Source: Prochlorococcus sp. AG-409-P01
GTDB taxonomy: Bacteria; Cyanobacteriota; Cyanobacteriia; PCC-6307; Cyanobiaceae
Reading direction: 5' to 3'
DNA: 48,133 nt
Assembly: GCA_003215335.1 (NCBI GenBank)
Contig: QCKM01000011.1
Coordinates: 1 to 48,133, forward strand
A program made the translations under genes and the position numbers. This document shows, piece after piece, positions 18,213-27,674 of the stretch. Below the pieces are notes generated by a model. The model was not told the origin of the DNA, made no database searches, and saw only the letters and a program-made list of their open reading frames with translations. Each line of letters opens with the position of its first letter. Position 1 is the stretch's first letter.

Positions 18213-19358
18213 GTGAAGATTGCCTTTTTCACAGAAACTTTCCTTCCAAAAGTTGATGGCATCGTCACTCGGCTGACTAAAACATTGCAACACCTCATAA
18301 AAGCAGGTGATGAAGTGTTGGTTTTCTGCCCAGAAGGCGCCCCTACCAATTACATGGGTGCCTCGGTTATCGGGGTCCCAGCAATGCCATTACCTCTATA
18401 CCCAGAACTCAAACTTGCTCTTCCAAGACCTGCAGTTTCTGAAGCTCTTGAATCTTTCCAACCAGATCTAGTTCACGTAGTAAACCCAGCAGTTCTGGGA
18501 TTAGGTGGGATTTGGCTAGCTAAAACAAATGGCATCCCTCTATTAGCTAGCTATCACACTCATCTCCCTAAATATCTAGAGCATTACGGCATGGGGATGC
18601 TAGAGCCATTGCTTTGGGAATTGCTAAAAGCAGCCCACAACCAAGCAGAACTCAATCTATGCACTTCTACTGCGATGGTGGCTGAACTTAGTGAGAAAGG
18701 GATTCAACATACCGCGCTTTGGCAAAGAGGAGTAGACACAGAAATTTTTAGGCCTGAGCTCCGCAGTAATGAAATGAGGAAACGTCTTTTAGGAAAACAC
18801 GATGATCAAGGAGCACTCTTGCTCTATGTAGGAAGACTGTCAGCCGAGAAGCAAATTGAGCGCATCAAACCCGTATTAGATGCACTTCCTCAAACAAGAT
18901 TGGCTCTCGTTGGAGATGGACCACACCGACAACAATTAGAAAAAACCTTTGAAAATACAGCAACAACATTCGTGGGCTACCTAAGTGGCCAAGAATTATC
19001 TAGTGCATATGCAACTGGAGATGCCTTTCTTTTCCCATCCAGTACAGAAACATTAGGACTAGTTCTGCTGGAAGCAATGGCAGCTGGTTGCCCTGTCGTA
19101 GGTGCCAACCGTGGTGGAATTCCTGACATCATCACTGATGGAGAAAATGGTTGTTTATACGAACCTGATGACCCAAATGACGGTTCCAAAAGCCTAATCA
19201 AAGCAACAAAAAGACTTTTAGGTAATGAAGTCGAACGCAAGGCAATGCGCAACGCAGCTCGTGAAGAAGCAGAGAGATGGGGGTGGGCAAGTGCTACAGA
19301 ACAACTAAGAGGCTATTACCAAAAGGTCATAACTGATTCATTGAAGCTAGTGGCTTAA
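18213..19358 (+). CDS. sqdX: Sulfoquinovosyltransferase (sulfolipid synthase)
   Basis: SqdX transfers sulfoquinovose from UDP-sulfoquinovose to diacylglycerol to make SQDG at the thylakoid/cytoplasmic membrane. It is a GT4, GT-B fold protein of 381 residues. The N-terminal domain opens MKIAFFTETFLPKVDGIVTR, with HVVNPAVLG and SYHTHLPKY. The C-terminal domain has YVGRLSAEKQIE, LVGDGPHR and the nucleotide-sugar loop PSSTETLGLVLLEAMAAG. The start is GTG at 18213. Together with sqdB it forms a two-gene sulfolipid operon that spares phosphate in membranes. Confidence 0.93.
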   Translation: MKIAFFTETFLPKVDGIVTRLTKTLQHLIKAGDEVLVFCPEGAPTNYMGASVIGVPAMPLPLYPELKLALPRPAVSEALESFQPDLVHVVNPAVLGLGGIWLAKTNGIPLLASYHTHLPKYLEHYGMGMLEPLLWELLKAAHNQAELNLCTSTAMVAELSEKGIQHTALWQRGVDTEIFRPELRSNEMRKRLLGKHDDQGALLLYVGRLSAEKQIERIKPVLDALPQTRLALVGDGPHRQQLEKTFENTATTFVGYLSGQELSSAYATGDAFLFPSSTETLGLVLLEAMAAGCPVVGANRGGIPDIITDGENGCLYEPDDPNDGSKSLIKATKRLLGNEVERKAMRNAAREEAERWGWASATEQLRGYYQKVITDSLKLVA

Positions 19359-19387
19359 GAACTGAGCAAGAATCCATCCAGAAACTA

Positions 19388-21187
19388 TCAATTTGTTCGA
19401 TTCGCATTCCATACCTCAAGGACACTTCTAGCCATAGGTAAAGCATGAACAGACCCTCCCCCAGGAGTGTTCTGTGCAAAAGCAACAACAACTATTTCAC
19501 TTGCTTGAAAAGGAGCAAAACAAACAAACCAAGCGTGATCCAATCCTCCAGAACTGTCTTCGGCAGTCCCTGATTTTCCTGCAACTGGTGGAAGCGTAGA
19601 GACATTAATCGCATAGCCAGTACCCGCTTGAACAACTTTCAGCAGTCCTCGTCTCAAAGTTTCATATGTAGTGTGCTTGATCACAACTTTCTTTTTCTTT
19701 TTTGGAGAAAGCCAATCAGTATTCCCATTCACCAAATGAGGTGTAACAAGGTAGCCACCATTGGCAAACACCGCATAAGCACGTGCGAGCTGCAAAGGAG
19801 TGACCTGAACAACAGACTGGCCTATCGAAGCACTGGCCATGTCTTCAAGCATCCATGGAGTACTTCCTGGGGCGCTCCAGTCTCTTCCTTGTGCAGCCCA
19901 TTTCTCATGGCCGACTAATCCGTTGTTTTCCTCATAAGCAAGCTCACTCCCAGTGGGTGAATCAAATCCAAGTTTTACCGCAGCCTCATAAAGCGCATTA
20001 GAACCAACGCCTACCCCTACCTGATAAAAAAAAGTATTACTAGAAAAACGTAATGCATCCTCATACCCAATAGTTCCAAAACCCTTACCGTTATGGTCAG
20101 GAAAACAATGACTCCCATAAGTTATACATTTCTTTGTAGTCAAAAGGACTTCTGGAGGAAACTTACCTGTCTCCATTCCAGCCATACCAGTTACTAATTT
20201 AAAAGTGCTTCCAGGATCATACGCATTAATAGCTCGACTCAATAATGGTTTCTTAGATGAAAAGAAAAGGTTATTATATTCCTTCTGGTTAAGAACAAAT
20301 CTTGAAAAGAAATTAGGGTTAAATGTAGGTCTACTCGCCATGGCAAGGATAGAGCCATCACGCGGATCCAAAGCAACTATGGCTCCAGCTTTTTTATCTG
20401 ACAAAGCCTTCTCAGCAGCTAACTGCAATTCAAAATCAAGGGTTAAAGTAAGATCCCTGCCAGAAATAGCCGTTTTTTCGCCAAGGTTACGTTGAACCAT
20501 TCCCATGGCATCTACCTCTAGCATTTGCCCACCCCATTGACCTCTTAAATGATCCTCAAAAGCTGCTTCAATACCTCTTCTGCCAATTCGATCTCTGATC
20601 AAATAACCCTTTTTAGACAACCATTTATATTCATCTTTGGTAATCAACTGAGTATAACCAAGAACATGAGAGGCTAGAGTTGCATGAGGATAATAACGAA
20701 GGAAATCAACATCTACTTGAACACCTTTAAAAGTAGACCTTTGCTCTTCAAAACGTAAAACTTGATTGATCTTTAAATCGGTAGCCAAAGTGATTCGATA
20801 CAATTGCTTTTCAAGACCTTCTTTACGTCTTTTATTAAGAGCATCCCGAGGAATGTTTAATAACCTAGAAAGACTTTCCGAAAGAGCATCCCATCTCTCA
20901 ACACTTACAAGTCGAGGTTGTAGATAGAGGTTATAAGTGAGTCTGCTAGTAGCAAGTACTTCACCCTTACGGTCTAAAAGTCTTCCCCGAAGTGGTGAAC
21001 GAGCAATCAATCGAATACGATTCTCATCTGCAAGTTCTCGATAACGGGAACCTTGCCAAACTTGCAGCCAAAAAAGCCTTCCCACCATCACAAAACATAA
21101 CCCCATCACCAAAGTGATGAATAAGGTGGGCTGATTACTTAAACCGCTTTTCCGCTCTGTTGTAGGTAAATTCGGCTTATGTTCCAT
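19388..21187 (-). CDS. mrdA: Penicillin-binding protein 2 (elongasome transpeptidase)
   Basis: This is a class B PBP that cross-links peptidoglycan during cell elongation. There is one N-terminal transmembrane helix (about 19-40), a dimerisation domain with SPLRGRLLDRKGEVLA, and a transpeptidase domain with the three active-site motifs: SxxK (Ser327 and Lys330 in DPGSTFK), SxN (382-384 in FSSN) and KSGT (538-541). The length of 599 and motif spacing fit MrdA rather than FtsI. The frame is open to 21289, but that would overlap the preceding gene; the ATG at 21187 starts four bases after that gene's stop. It converges on sqdX. Confidence 0.92.
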   Translation of the reverse strand: MEHKPNLPTTERKSGLSNQPTLFITLVMGLCFVMVGRLFWLQVWQGSRYRELADENRIRLIARSPLRGRLLDRKGEVLATSRLTYNLYLQPRLVSVERWDALSESLSRLLNIPRDALNKRRKEGLEKQLYRITLATDLKINQVLRFEEQRSTFKGVQVDVDFLRYYPHATLASHVLGYTQLITKDEYKWLSKKGYLIRDRIGRRGIEAAFEDHLRGQWGGQMLEVDAMGMVQRNLGEKTAISGRDLTLTLDFELQLAAEKALSDKKAGAIVALDPRDGSILAMASRPTFNPNFFSRFVLNQKEYNNLFFSSKKPLLSRAINAYDPGSTFKLVTGMAGMETGKFPPEVLLTTKKCITYGSHCFPDHNGKGFGTIGYEDALRFSSNTFFYQVGVGVGSNALYEAAVKLGFDSPTGSELAYEENNGLVGHEKWAAQGRDWSAPGSTPWMLEDMASASIGQSVVQVTPLQLARAYAVFANGGYLVTPHLVNGNTDWLSPKKKKKVVIKHTTYETLRRGLLKVVQAGTGYAINVSTLPPVAGKSGTAEDSSGGLDHAWFVCFAPFQASEIVVVAFAQNTPGGGSVHALPMARSVLEVWNANRTN

Positions 21188-21191
21188 CAAA

Positions 21192-21590
21192 TCAATCGCT
21201 TTGATTGAGAGTATTGGATGAATCACAAGAAGAATGATCCAACTGCTTCCTAAAAGAATCCAAACGCCCTTCAATACGTTGAAGAGCATTCTCTAAAGCC
21301 TTTTGTTCTTCCAGGTCTGGTTCTTTATCAAAATCATTGGCAATATCGACCCTCACTTCCATCACCGGGTTACCAAGGCCTGGGTGAATTTGATCCAAAT
21401 AATCACGTAAATATCTTGCTGCTGAGTCCCCCTCTTTCTTAAGACTGTCGAAAGGATCCGTTGATTCGTTAAAAGCTTCAGCAACCTTTCCGGGTCCACC
21501 TTTTCTCACCCTTTCGACCATTGCCAAGCCAACAGGAAGAAATTCCTGCATAAAAGTCAAACGAATACTTTCTAAAGGATCCTCAGCCAT
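21192..21590 (-). CDS. Conserved hypothetical protein upstream of mrdA
   Basis: A 132-residue soluble, acidic protein beginning MAEDPLESIRLTFMQEFLPVGLAMV, with no signal peptide or membrane segment. The middle is rich in charged residues, and the C-terminal third (about 95-125) is a predicted helix with heptad-like Leu/Ile spacing. I do not recognise a named family. It is tightly packed between a membrane protein gene (14 bp upstream) and mrdA (4 bp downstream), so it is probably co-translated with the PBP2 and may serve cell-wall elongation or simply be expressed with it. Confidence 0.75.
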   Translation of the reverse strand: MAEDPLESIRLTFMQEFLPVGLAMVERVRKGGPGKVAEAFNESTDPFDSLKKEGDSAARYLRDYLDQIHPGLGNPVMEVRVDIANDFDKEPDLEEQKALENALQRIEGRLDSFRKQLDHSSCDSSNTLNQSD

Positions 21591-21604
21591 TTCAGCCTCA
21601 GAAG

Positions 21605-22216
21605 TTATCTGACCCTAGTCTGCTCGGAAGGCATCAAGTATGTAGACGATGAGACTTGAGAAACTCCCATTGACCAACCTCCAACTCCAGCAAGTAAAAC
21701 CAAAGCAATTAAGGGTCCAAAAGCTTGATGCGTAGTTTCTAAAGCCATCCATTCTTTCCACCTTCGCCAAAATCGTTCTCGAGCAAAGCGCCGCCTTTCG
21801 CTCATTTCAACTCGATCTCGACGCCGAAATGATTTTTCAACCCAGCGCTCAAAAGCACGTTTCTTAGTGACAGCCATTTTTCTCTCAACTTCAAGAAGCT
21901 GGCCTGCGGTCAGTTCAGGGTGAAATGTCCCGATCAACTCAAGAGTCTTCAGAAACATCTCAACAGCGGCATCTTTAATGACTCGTTGGTCATCATCCAA
22001 GAAGGTCCAATCAAGTTCTGGGTAAAAGCGTGTCCTATTAAGGGTGATTTGATCTTCACCTAATTGCCCTGGCTCTCTCAACCATCGATCAGTGTTGCTA
22101 TCAAACCGTCTCCAATAAAGAAAAGGGTTGATAAAGATGGACTTTCCAGCAACCTCAATACTGTCTTGCTGCAAACGACGCTGTAGTTGCACGTCCTGCT
22201 GTTGCGAAACTGTCAA
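21605..22216 (-). CDS. Conserved hypothetical single-pass membrane protein
   Basis: A 203-residue protein: a soluble N-terminal part with FINPFLYWRRFDSNTDRWLRE, then a long strongly basic, Arg-rich helix (about 115-160, KRAFERWVEKSFRRRDRVEM and onward), and one transmembrane segment (about 168-188, LIALVLLAGVGGWSMGVS) near the C-terminus. The topology is therefore tail-anchored-like. The start is TTG at 22216, the only start in the frame. It is the first of three closely spaced genes ending with mrdA. No function can be assigned; the basic helix next to the membrane suggests binding to RNA, lipid head groups or an acidic partner. Confidence 0.7.
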   Translation of the reverse strand: MTVSQQQDVQLQRRLQQDSIEVAGKSIFINPFLYWRRFDSNTDRWLREPGQLGEDQITLNRTRFYPELDWTFLDDDQRVIKDAAVEMFLKTLELIGTFHPELTAGQLLEVERKMAVTKKRAFERWVEKSFRRRDRVEMSERRRFARERFWRRWKEWMALETTHQAFGPLIALVLLAGVGGWSMGVSQVSSSTYLMPSEQTRVR

Positions 22217-22621
22217 TGGACTACCGCCAGTAGACCAGATTATCTAGATCAGCTCAGAAGAACCAGCCCTATCTCAAATTCAGTCACTAAAAAATTTCTC
22301 AGCATTTTCAAGGTCTAGAAAGAACACTATGCATATCCTTAAAATCATCGATTTAAGGCAAAACCCCTGAATACAAAAATAAATAATCTATAGATCTAAA
22401 GAACACAAGCTCTTTATCATTAAGAATGATATTTAATGCCAATCAATTTTATTCAATGTAAAAGTTCAGAGCAATAAAAGAAACCTTCAAATTACAAAAA
22501 CTTTATCATCAAACAAAAAGTAAGTTCAGAAAGAAGATTTGATGCCTTAAATTAAATTATTAAAGCAATTTGCAAACAAATAGGTAAACACAAGATCAAT
22601 ATACTGGTCAACTTATTTCTA
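22217..22621. other. AT-rich intergenic region without a gene
   Basis: About 405 bp, strongly AT-rich, with no frame longer than about 15 codons behind a plausible start. The one clear structure is a perfect 7-bp inverted repeat, TATCATT and AATGATA, at 22415-22431 with a 3-base loop. It must hold the promoter of the 203-residue gene to the left (read leftward) and the 3' end of the TPR gene to the right. No tRNA or known small RNA is recognisable. Confidence 0.5.
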
Positions 22622-23341
22622 CTACATACCTCTACACCAGGCTCCTCCACTACTATCTAACCATTCACTTGTAGATGCATCTCCTTTGGAAACAGCAATC
22701 TTATAGTCTTCACAAGCCCCCTCCTTATCACCTATCTTCTGTTTTGAGATACCACGATTTGTATAAGCCTTAATATACTCAGGGTCAATTTTGAGAACCT
22801 TGTCATATGGTTCCAGTGATGCCTCAAAATCTCCTTTACCACTGAACGCATTTCCCAATTGATAATATGCATCTAAATACTTAGAATTTATCTTGAGAGC
22901 CTGAAGATAATCATCTATTGATCCTTGGAAATCACCTAAAGTTTTTTTGGAATTGGCTCGATTGTAATACGCATCTGCATCTCTTGGACTATATTTAATA
23001 GCTTTGGTATAATCATCAATTGATCCTTGAAAGTCACCAATTGCAGCTTTATCGTAAGCACGATTATAGTAGGCATCTGCATTTTTTGGATTTAACTCTA
23101 TTGCCTTCTTGTAATCAGCTATTGCACCCCTGATATCCCCACGCTTTGCCTTGTCAATTCCTCTCTTTACATAAAATTCAGAAGTTTGAGCTGTTGCCTT
23201 CAAAGGAGAAAGAACCTCAAAAGCAGTACTAACAACAGCCACAGTTCCTATCGTAAGCGAATGTCCAAAAGGGCTTAAGGACAACGCAGCGGCAAAAGCA
23301 GCAATGCGACGAGATTTCAAAAGACACCATCTGCTACTCAT
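22622..23341 (-). CDS. Exported TPR-repeat protein
   Basis: A 239-residue protein with a basic N-terminus and hydrophobic segment typical of a signal peptide (about 1-50, possible cleavage near KATAQTSE). Five tandem TPR units of 34 residues follow, each with the form GDxxGAIxDYxKAIxxxPxxADAYYNRA. The last ends in a short cap containing GACEDYKIA and two Cys. TPR arrays mediate protein-protein contact, here probably in the periplasm or thylakoid lumen. The repeats are so alike that recent internal duplication is likely. It stands alone between AT-rich gaps of 405 and 262 bp. Confidence 0.78.
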   Translation of the reverse strand: MSSRWCLLKSRRIAAFAAALSLSPFGHSLTIGTVAVVSTAFEVLSPLKATAQTSEFYVKRGIDKAKRGDIRGAIADYKKAIELNPKNADAYYNRAYDKAAIGDFQGSIDDYTKAIKYSPRDADAYYNRANSKKTLGDFQGSIDDYLQALKINSKYLDAYYQLGNAFSGKGDFEASLEPYDKVLKIDPEYIKAYTNRGISKQKIGDKEGACEDYKIAVSKGDASTSEWLDSSGGAWCRGM

Positions 23342-23537
23342 ACCTTAGTCAATGTCATAGGAAAAGCCTCTATCAACAACATCTCTACAAAGACAAGTGA
23401 CTGAATAAAATCAAATAAAAATTAATCTAGTAATCAATACACTAAGAGAAATCAGGAAAACTAGAAATTAGTCTTTTGAATATTTCCCAATTCCTGCGGA
23501 CAAGTAATCACAACAATTATTTGCATTTAAGAAAAAG

Positions 23538-23550
23538 ATAGGTGACCTAT
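23538..23550. promoter_or_regulatory. Palindrome ATAGGTGACCTAT
   Basis: A perfect 6-1-6 palindrome in the AT-rich gap between guaA and the TPR gene, about 200 bp before the TPR gene start and 54 bp after the guaA stop. It could be an operator for the TPR gene. Its distance from that start is large, and nothing else supports the call. Confidence 0.25.
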
Positions 23551-23576
23551 TTGATCATAAATAGTGATGAAATATT

Positions 23577-23598
23577 ATAAAGCAAATCATGGCTTTAT
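23577..23598 (-). terminator. Probable guaA terminator
   Basis: A 7-bp perfect stem (ATAAAGC with GCTTTAT; loop 23584-23591) lies six bases past the guaA stop. Read on the minus strand it is followed by AATATTTC, a weak AT-rich tail. It fits an intrinsic terminator in an AT-rich genome, although the stem contains only two G-C pairs. Confidence 0.42.
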
Positions 23599-23603
23599 CT
23601 CAC

Positions 23604-25190
23604 CTATTCCCATTCTATTGTTCCTGGTGGTTTACTTGTAATGTCGTAGATAACCCTGTTAACACCTTCGACTTCATTCACTATTCGATTCGATATACAT
23701 TCCAATAAATCATAAGGCAATCTAGACCAATCAGCTGTCATGCCATCCTCACTGGATACACACCTCAAAACAATCGGCCAAGCATATGTACGCTTGTCAC
23801 CCATAACCCCTACTGAACAAACTGGTAATAAGACAGCAAAAGCCTGCCAAACATTGTGATACAAACCACTATTTTGAATCTCCTCTCGCACTATCAAGTC
23901 TGCATCACGCAAACAATTTAGCTTTTGATTAGTCACCTCACCAAGAATACGAATTGCTAATCCAGGGCCTGGAAATGGATGCCTTCTCACAATCTCATCT
24001 GGAAGACCTAATGATTGTCCAACCTTGCGAACCTCATCTTTAAATAATCTACGCAAAGGTTCAACTAATTTAAATTGTAAATCCTTTGGCAACCCGCCAA
24101 CATTATGATGACTCTTGATTTTCACAGCCACACGCTCACCAGTCTGGGGATCAACATTAGTACCTGCACTTTCAATAACATCTGGATACAAAGTGCCCTG
24201 GGCCAGATAATCAAAAGGTCCCAAACGGATACTTTCCTCCTCGAAAACTCGAATAAACTCTGCTCCAATAATTTTACGTTTCTCTTCTGGGTCGATTACT
24301 CCTTTTAGCTTAGATATGAATCTTTCTCTGGCATTAATATATTCAACATTAATATGAAACTTCTGATCAAAGAAGTTCATTAAGAATTCAGGCTCACCCT
24401 TACGCATAAACCCTTGATCAATAAACATACAAGTCAATTGATTTCCAATTGCTTTATTTAATAAAAAAGCCAGGGTTGAAGAGTCAACTCCTCCTGATAA
24501 TGCAAGTAAGACTTTTTTATCACCAACTTGTTCTCGCACATTACCAATTGCCTCCTCAACAAAAGTGCTAGTCGTCCAATCTGGCTCACAAGTGCAAATG
24601 TGATATACAAAATTTCTTATTAAAGCCATGCCATGCTCAGAGTGAACAACCTCTGGATGAAATTGCACGCCATATAAATGGCGTTGATGATCAGCAATAG
24701 CAGCCTCAGATGTATTTAAAGTATGAGCTAAGCGGACAAATCCATTAGGCAAAGATTGGACAGAGTCCCCATGACTCATCCACATAGTCGATCCACTTTC
24801 AACATTGATAAGAAGTTGTTTCGGATCATCTACTAGTAAAGGTGCCTTGCCATATTCAGCTTTACCAATTGCAGGCTCAACTCGACCTCCTAGCTGTTGA
24901 ACCATTAACTGCATTCCATAACAAACACCCAAGATTGGAATGCCAAGATTCCAAATCGAAGGATCACAAACAGGGGCTCCTACGTCATAAACCGAGCTGG
25001 GACCACCACTCAAAATGATCCCTTTGGGGGCAATGCGAAGAAGTTCTTCAGCTGGTGTTTGATAACTCATGACCAAGGAAAAAACCTCGGTTTCCCTAAC
25101 CCTCCTAGCGATCAGCTCAGAATATTGAGACCCAAAGTCAAGTATGAGAATGGAAGGTTTTCGTTGATCATCGGGCTGAAGATTGGACAT
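23604..25190 (-). CDS. guaA: GMP synthase (glutamine-hydrolysing)
   Basis: GuaA aminates XMP to GMP using glutamine and ATP. The class I amidotransferase domain (residues 1-205) has the catalytic triad Cys90 (GVCYG), His178 and Glu180 (QFHPE). The ATP-pyrophosphatase domain has the PP-loop SGGVDS at 232-237. The C-terminal dimerisation domain ends KPPGTIEWE, the invariant family end. The longest frame starts at 25214, but the ATG at 25190 gives the usual 528 residues. It lies 56 bp downstream of cbiD on the same strand. Confidence 0.96.
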   Translation of the reverse strand: MSNLQPDDQRKPSILILDFGSQYSELIARRVRETEVFSLVMSYQTPAEELLRIAPKGIILSGGPSSVYDVGAPVCDPSIWNLGIPILGVCYGMQLMVQQLGGRVEPAIGKAEYGKAPLLVDDPKQLLINVESGSTMWMSHGDSVQSLPNGFVRLAHTLNTSEAAIADHQRHLYGVQFHPEVVHSEHGMALIRNFVYHICTCEPDWTTSTFVEEAIGNVREQVGDKKVLLALSGGVDSSTLAFLLNKAIGNQLTCMFIDQGFMRKGEPEFLMNFFDQKFHINVEYINARERFISKLKGVIDPEEKRKIIGAEFIRVFEEESIRLGPFDYLAQGTLYPDVIESAGTNVDPQTGERVAVKIKSHHNVGGLPKDLQFKLVEPLRRLFKDEVRKVGQSLGLPDEIVRRHPFPGPGLAIRILGEVTNQKLNCLRDADLIVREEIQNSGLYHNVWQAFAVLLPVCSVGVMGDKRTYAWPIVLRCVSSEDGMTADWSRLPYDLLECISNRIVNEVEGVNRVIYDITSKPPGTIEWE

Positions 25191-25246
25191 ATCACCAAAA
25201 AATTGAAATCTCAAACATGCTCAGATAATTCAGATTAGAGAAGCAG

Positions 25247-26422
25247 TCATGAAGAGCCATAAAGTTTCAAACCAAATTGATCTAACAATTTCACGCCATT
25301 CGGGCCTGCCCACCTCAATCGCCTCTTTCGATCAAATGCTGCAGCTCCTATCAACATTGTCCAAGTGCCATAACGCTGAATATAAGCAGCACTGCGTTCT
25401 TCAACTCTCAGAACCAAACGTTTCCAAAGTCTTCTAGCAAGCTCAAAATCTCTGCCTTCTAAAAAGATCAATGCGGATTCAATCGTGTCAAATTCCATGA
25501 GGGCATTGATGAATTGCAATGGCAACCCCTCCTGAACAGCTAAAGCAGTAAGTATCTCCAAACGACCATCTGCCAAATGATGATGAGTGTGAAAAATGCC
25601 TCCCGCTAATTTCACCAATTTGCCGTGATATCCAAAAACAAGTAAACGGCCAACCCTTTCCTCTGCAGCAGCAACCATTAAAGGGCCCAACCAATTGCCA
25701 GTCTTTATCAAAGGGCACGCATCTAACCCAAGATTATGAGCCAAATCAAAACCATTGGCACCAATAACCAATGCAAGAGTCCCTCTAAAAGCAGGCGACC
25801 TACATAGCCTTCGCAACTCATGAAGAGTCTTCTCAAGCTGCTCAGGGGAAGCACTGCGTTGCACCTCAGCCTGAGTACCAAGCAGCGCTAATCCATCAAC
25901 AACGCCAAAAGCAGAATTGCTAGTCCGCTCTGCCAATTCTTTACCTCGAGGAAAAACAACTTCAAGTTTGAGCTGTTTATCTTTAGCTACTAGAGGCCTC
26001 AAATTTTCTTCTAATAGTTCACGAGCAAATGCAGAAATACAAATTGCTCCACCAGCGCCATAAGTCCCTACACCCATTCCCGCGTCAATTTTTAACCAAG
26101 CTTTTGAATCAGTTCTGAGATCCTTCTCGGATGAGTGAATAGGCTCAAGCCATTGAACATAAACCCAAATTTCTAGCCCTCGTGTGAGATCTAAAACCGC
26201 ACCTGACTCACAATGACTTATAGCCATTGCTCTATCGCCATGAGCCAATAAAGCAGCTGAAGTAACAGGAACATTAATTGACATGTCCTCTTCTGGAACA
26301 ACAAGTGACTGCTGAGCTTCAAAAGAAGAGCCACGCAAAGTTTTTGTAGCAGCACAAGCTGCGGCAGTTACCCAAAGAGGCAAAATCCACTCCTTAGAAC
26401 CTCTACGAAAATTTCTGCTCAA
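25247..26422 (-). CDS. cbiD: Cobalt-precorrin C1-methyltransferase CbiD
   Basis: CbiD methylates C-1 during anaerobic ring contraction in cobamide synthesis, using S-adenosylmethionine. Seen: LPLWVTAAACAATKTLRG at the N-terminus, MSINVPVTSAAL, and the diagnostic block GRLLVFGYHGKLVKLAGGIFHTHHHLADGR (about residues 256-285, split here by family convention), which matches CbiD and no other methyltransferase. The 391-residue length is normal. The start is TTG at 26422; no other start lies before the conserved region and an in-frame stop lies 36 bases upstream. The cell therefore probably makes its own corrinoid ring. Confidence 0.88.
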   Translation of the reverse strand: MSRNFRRGSKEWILPLWVTAAACAATKTLRGSSFEAQQSLVVPEEDMSINVPVTSAALLAHGDRAMAISHCESGAVLDLTRGLEIWVYVQWLEPIHSSEKDLRTDSKAWLKIDAGMGVGTYGAGGAICISAFARELLEENLRPLVAKDKQLKLEVVFPRGKELAERTSNSAFGVVDGLALLGTQAEVQRSASPEQLEKTLHELRRLCRSPAFRGTLALVIGANGFDLAHNLGLDACPLIKTGNWLGPLMVAAAEERVGRLLVFGYHGKLVKLAGGIFHTHHHLADGRLEILTALAVQEGLPLQFINALMEFDTIESALIFLEGRDFELARRLWKRLVLRVEERSAAYIQRYGTWTMLIGAAAFDRKRRLRWAGPNGVKLLDQFGLKLYGSS

Positions 26423-26471
26423 AGCCCCTGATTCGGTATTTTTAGGATGACAAATTCTTAACCATTAGACC

Positions 26472-27629
26472 GTGCAGGAGAAACTAACTCTGATGATCCC
26501 CGGTCCTACTCCGGTTCCTGAAAGCGTGCTCCATGCATTAGGGAAACATCCAATAGGCCATAGGAGTGCAGAATTTCAATCAATAGTTAGAACAACAACA
26601 GAGCATCTGCAATGGCTTCACCAAACAAAAAACGAAGTCTTGGCAATAACAGGGAGTGGCACGGCAGCCATGGAGGCTGGAATAATCAATACCCTTAGTA
26701 AAGGAGAGAAAGTTCTATGTGGAGAAAATGGAAAATTTGGTGAAAGATGGGTAAAAGTCGCAAAGGCCTATGGGTTAGATGTTGAAGTAGTGAAATCAGA
26801 ATGGGGTCAACCCCTTGACATAGAAGCAATTGGGAATGCACTTGAAACAGACAAAGAGAAAAAGATCAAAGCAGTAATTGTTACGCATTCAGAAACTTCA
26901 ACAGGGGTGATAAATGACCTGGAATCAATTACTAAGCATGTAAAAAGGCATGAAAAAGCATTGACCATTGCCGATTGCGTAACAAGTCTTGGAGCTTGCG
27001 ATGTCCCAATGGACAAATGGGGAATAGATGTTGTCGCATCAGGCTCCCAAAAGGGTTACATGATGCCACCAGGATTAAGCTTTGTAGCCATGAGCGATAA
27101 AGCTTGGGCCGCAAATCAAGATTCTGACTTGCCAAAGTTCTATCTAGATTTAAAGCAATACAGAAAAGCGTCGTCAAAAAATAGTAATCCGTTTACACCA
27201 GCAGTAAATCTTTATTTTGCACTTGAATCTTCACTACAAATAATGAAAAAAGAAGGTCTACCACAAATCTTCGCTCGTCACAGCCTTCATAGGGATGCAG
27301 TAGTGGCTGCAATGAAAGCAATTGGACTCAATCTCTTTGCTGCTGATGGTCATGGCAGCCCAGCGATTACAGCAATAGCTCCACAAAATCTTGATGCAGA
27401 AGACCTCCGAAAATCAGTAAAAGAGCGATTCGACATATTGCTTGCGGGTGGACAAGATCATCTAAAAGGAAAAGTTTTCAGAATCGGTCATCTAGGGTAC
27501 GTATGTGATCGCGATATGCTGACAGTAATCGCAGCAATTGAAGCGACACTTGAATCAATGGGAAAACATCCCACCACAATCGGAGCAGGTGTTTCTGCTG
27601 CTACAAAACTTCTTAATCAAGCACAATAA
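26472..27629 (+). CDS. Class V aminotransferase (serine/alanine-glyoxylate type)
   Basis: This is a PLP fold-type I enzyme of 385 residues. It opens LMIPGPTPVPESVL, has AITGSGTAAMEAG (cofactor phosphate loop), THSETSTGVIND, IADCVTSLGACDVPMD and the PLP lysine in ASGSQKGYMMPPG. It ends with FRIGHLGYVCDRD. This pattern is that of alanine/serine-glyoxylate aminotransferases, which remove photorespiratory glyoxylate; related genes are sometimes mislabelled as soluble hydrogenase small subunit. The GTG at 26472 is taken as start; an ATG at 26493 would cut into the conserved N-terminus. It is divergent from cbiD with 49 bp between starts. Confidence 0.87.
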   Translation: MQEKLTLMIPGPTPVPESVLHALGKHPIGHRSAEFQSIVRTTTEHLQWLHQTKNEVLAITGSGTAAMEAGIINTLSKGEKVLCGENGKFGERWVKVAKAYGLDVEVVKSEWGQPLDIEAIGNALETDKEKKIKAVIVTHSETSTGVINDLESITKHVKRHEKALTIADCVTSLGACDVPMDKWGIDVVASGSQKGYMMPPGLSFVAMSDKAWAANQDSDLPKFYLDLKQYRKASSKNSNPFTPAVNLYFALESSLQIMKKEGLPQIFARHSLHRDAVVAAMKAIGLNLFAADGHGSPAITAIAPQNLDAEDLRKSVKERFDILLAGGQDHLKGKVFRIGHLGYVCDRDMLTVIAAIEATLESMGKHPTTIGAGVSAATKLLNQAQ

Positions 27630-27660
27630 TCCAATGGTGATTACAAAGACTAAGGTAAAC

Positions 27661-27666
27661 TAAAAT
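27661..27666 (+). promoter_or_regulatory. Probable -10 box of tRNA-Gly
   Basis: TAAAAT lies eight bases before the first base of the mature tRNA. A poor -35 candidate (GTGATT at 27637-27642, spacing 18) precedes it. Position is the main support. Confidence 0.3.
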
Positions 27667-27674
27667 ATAAAAGT

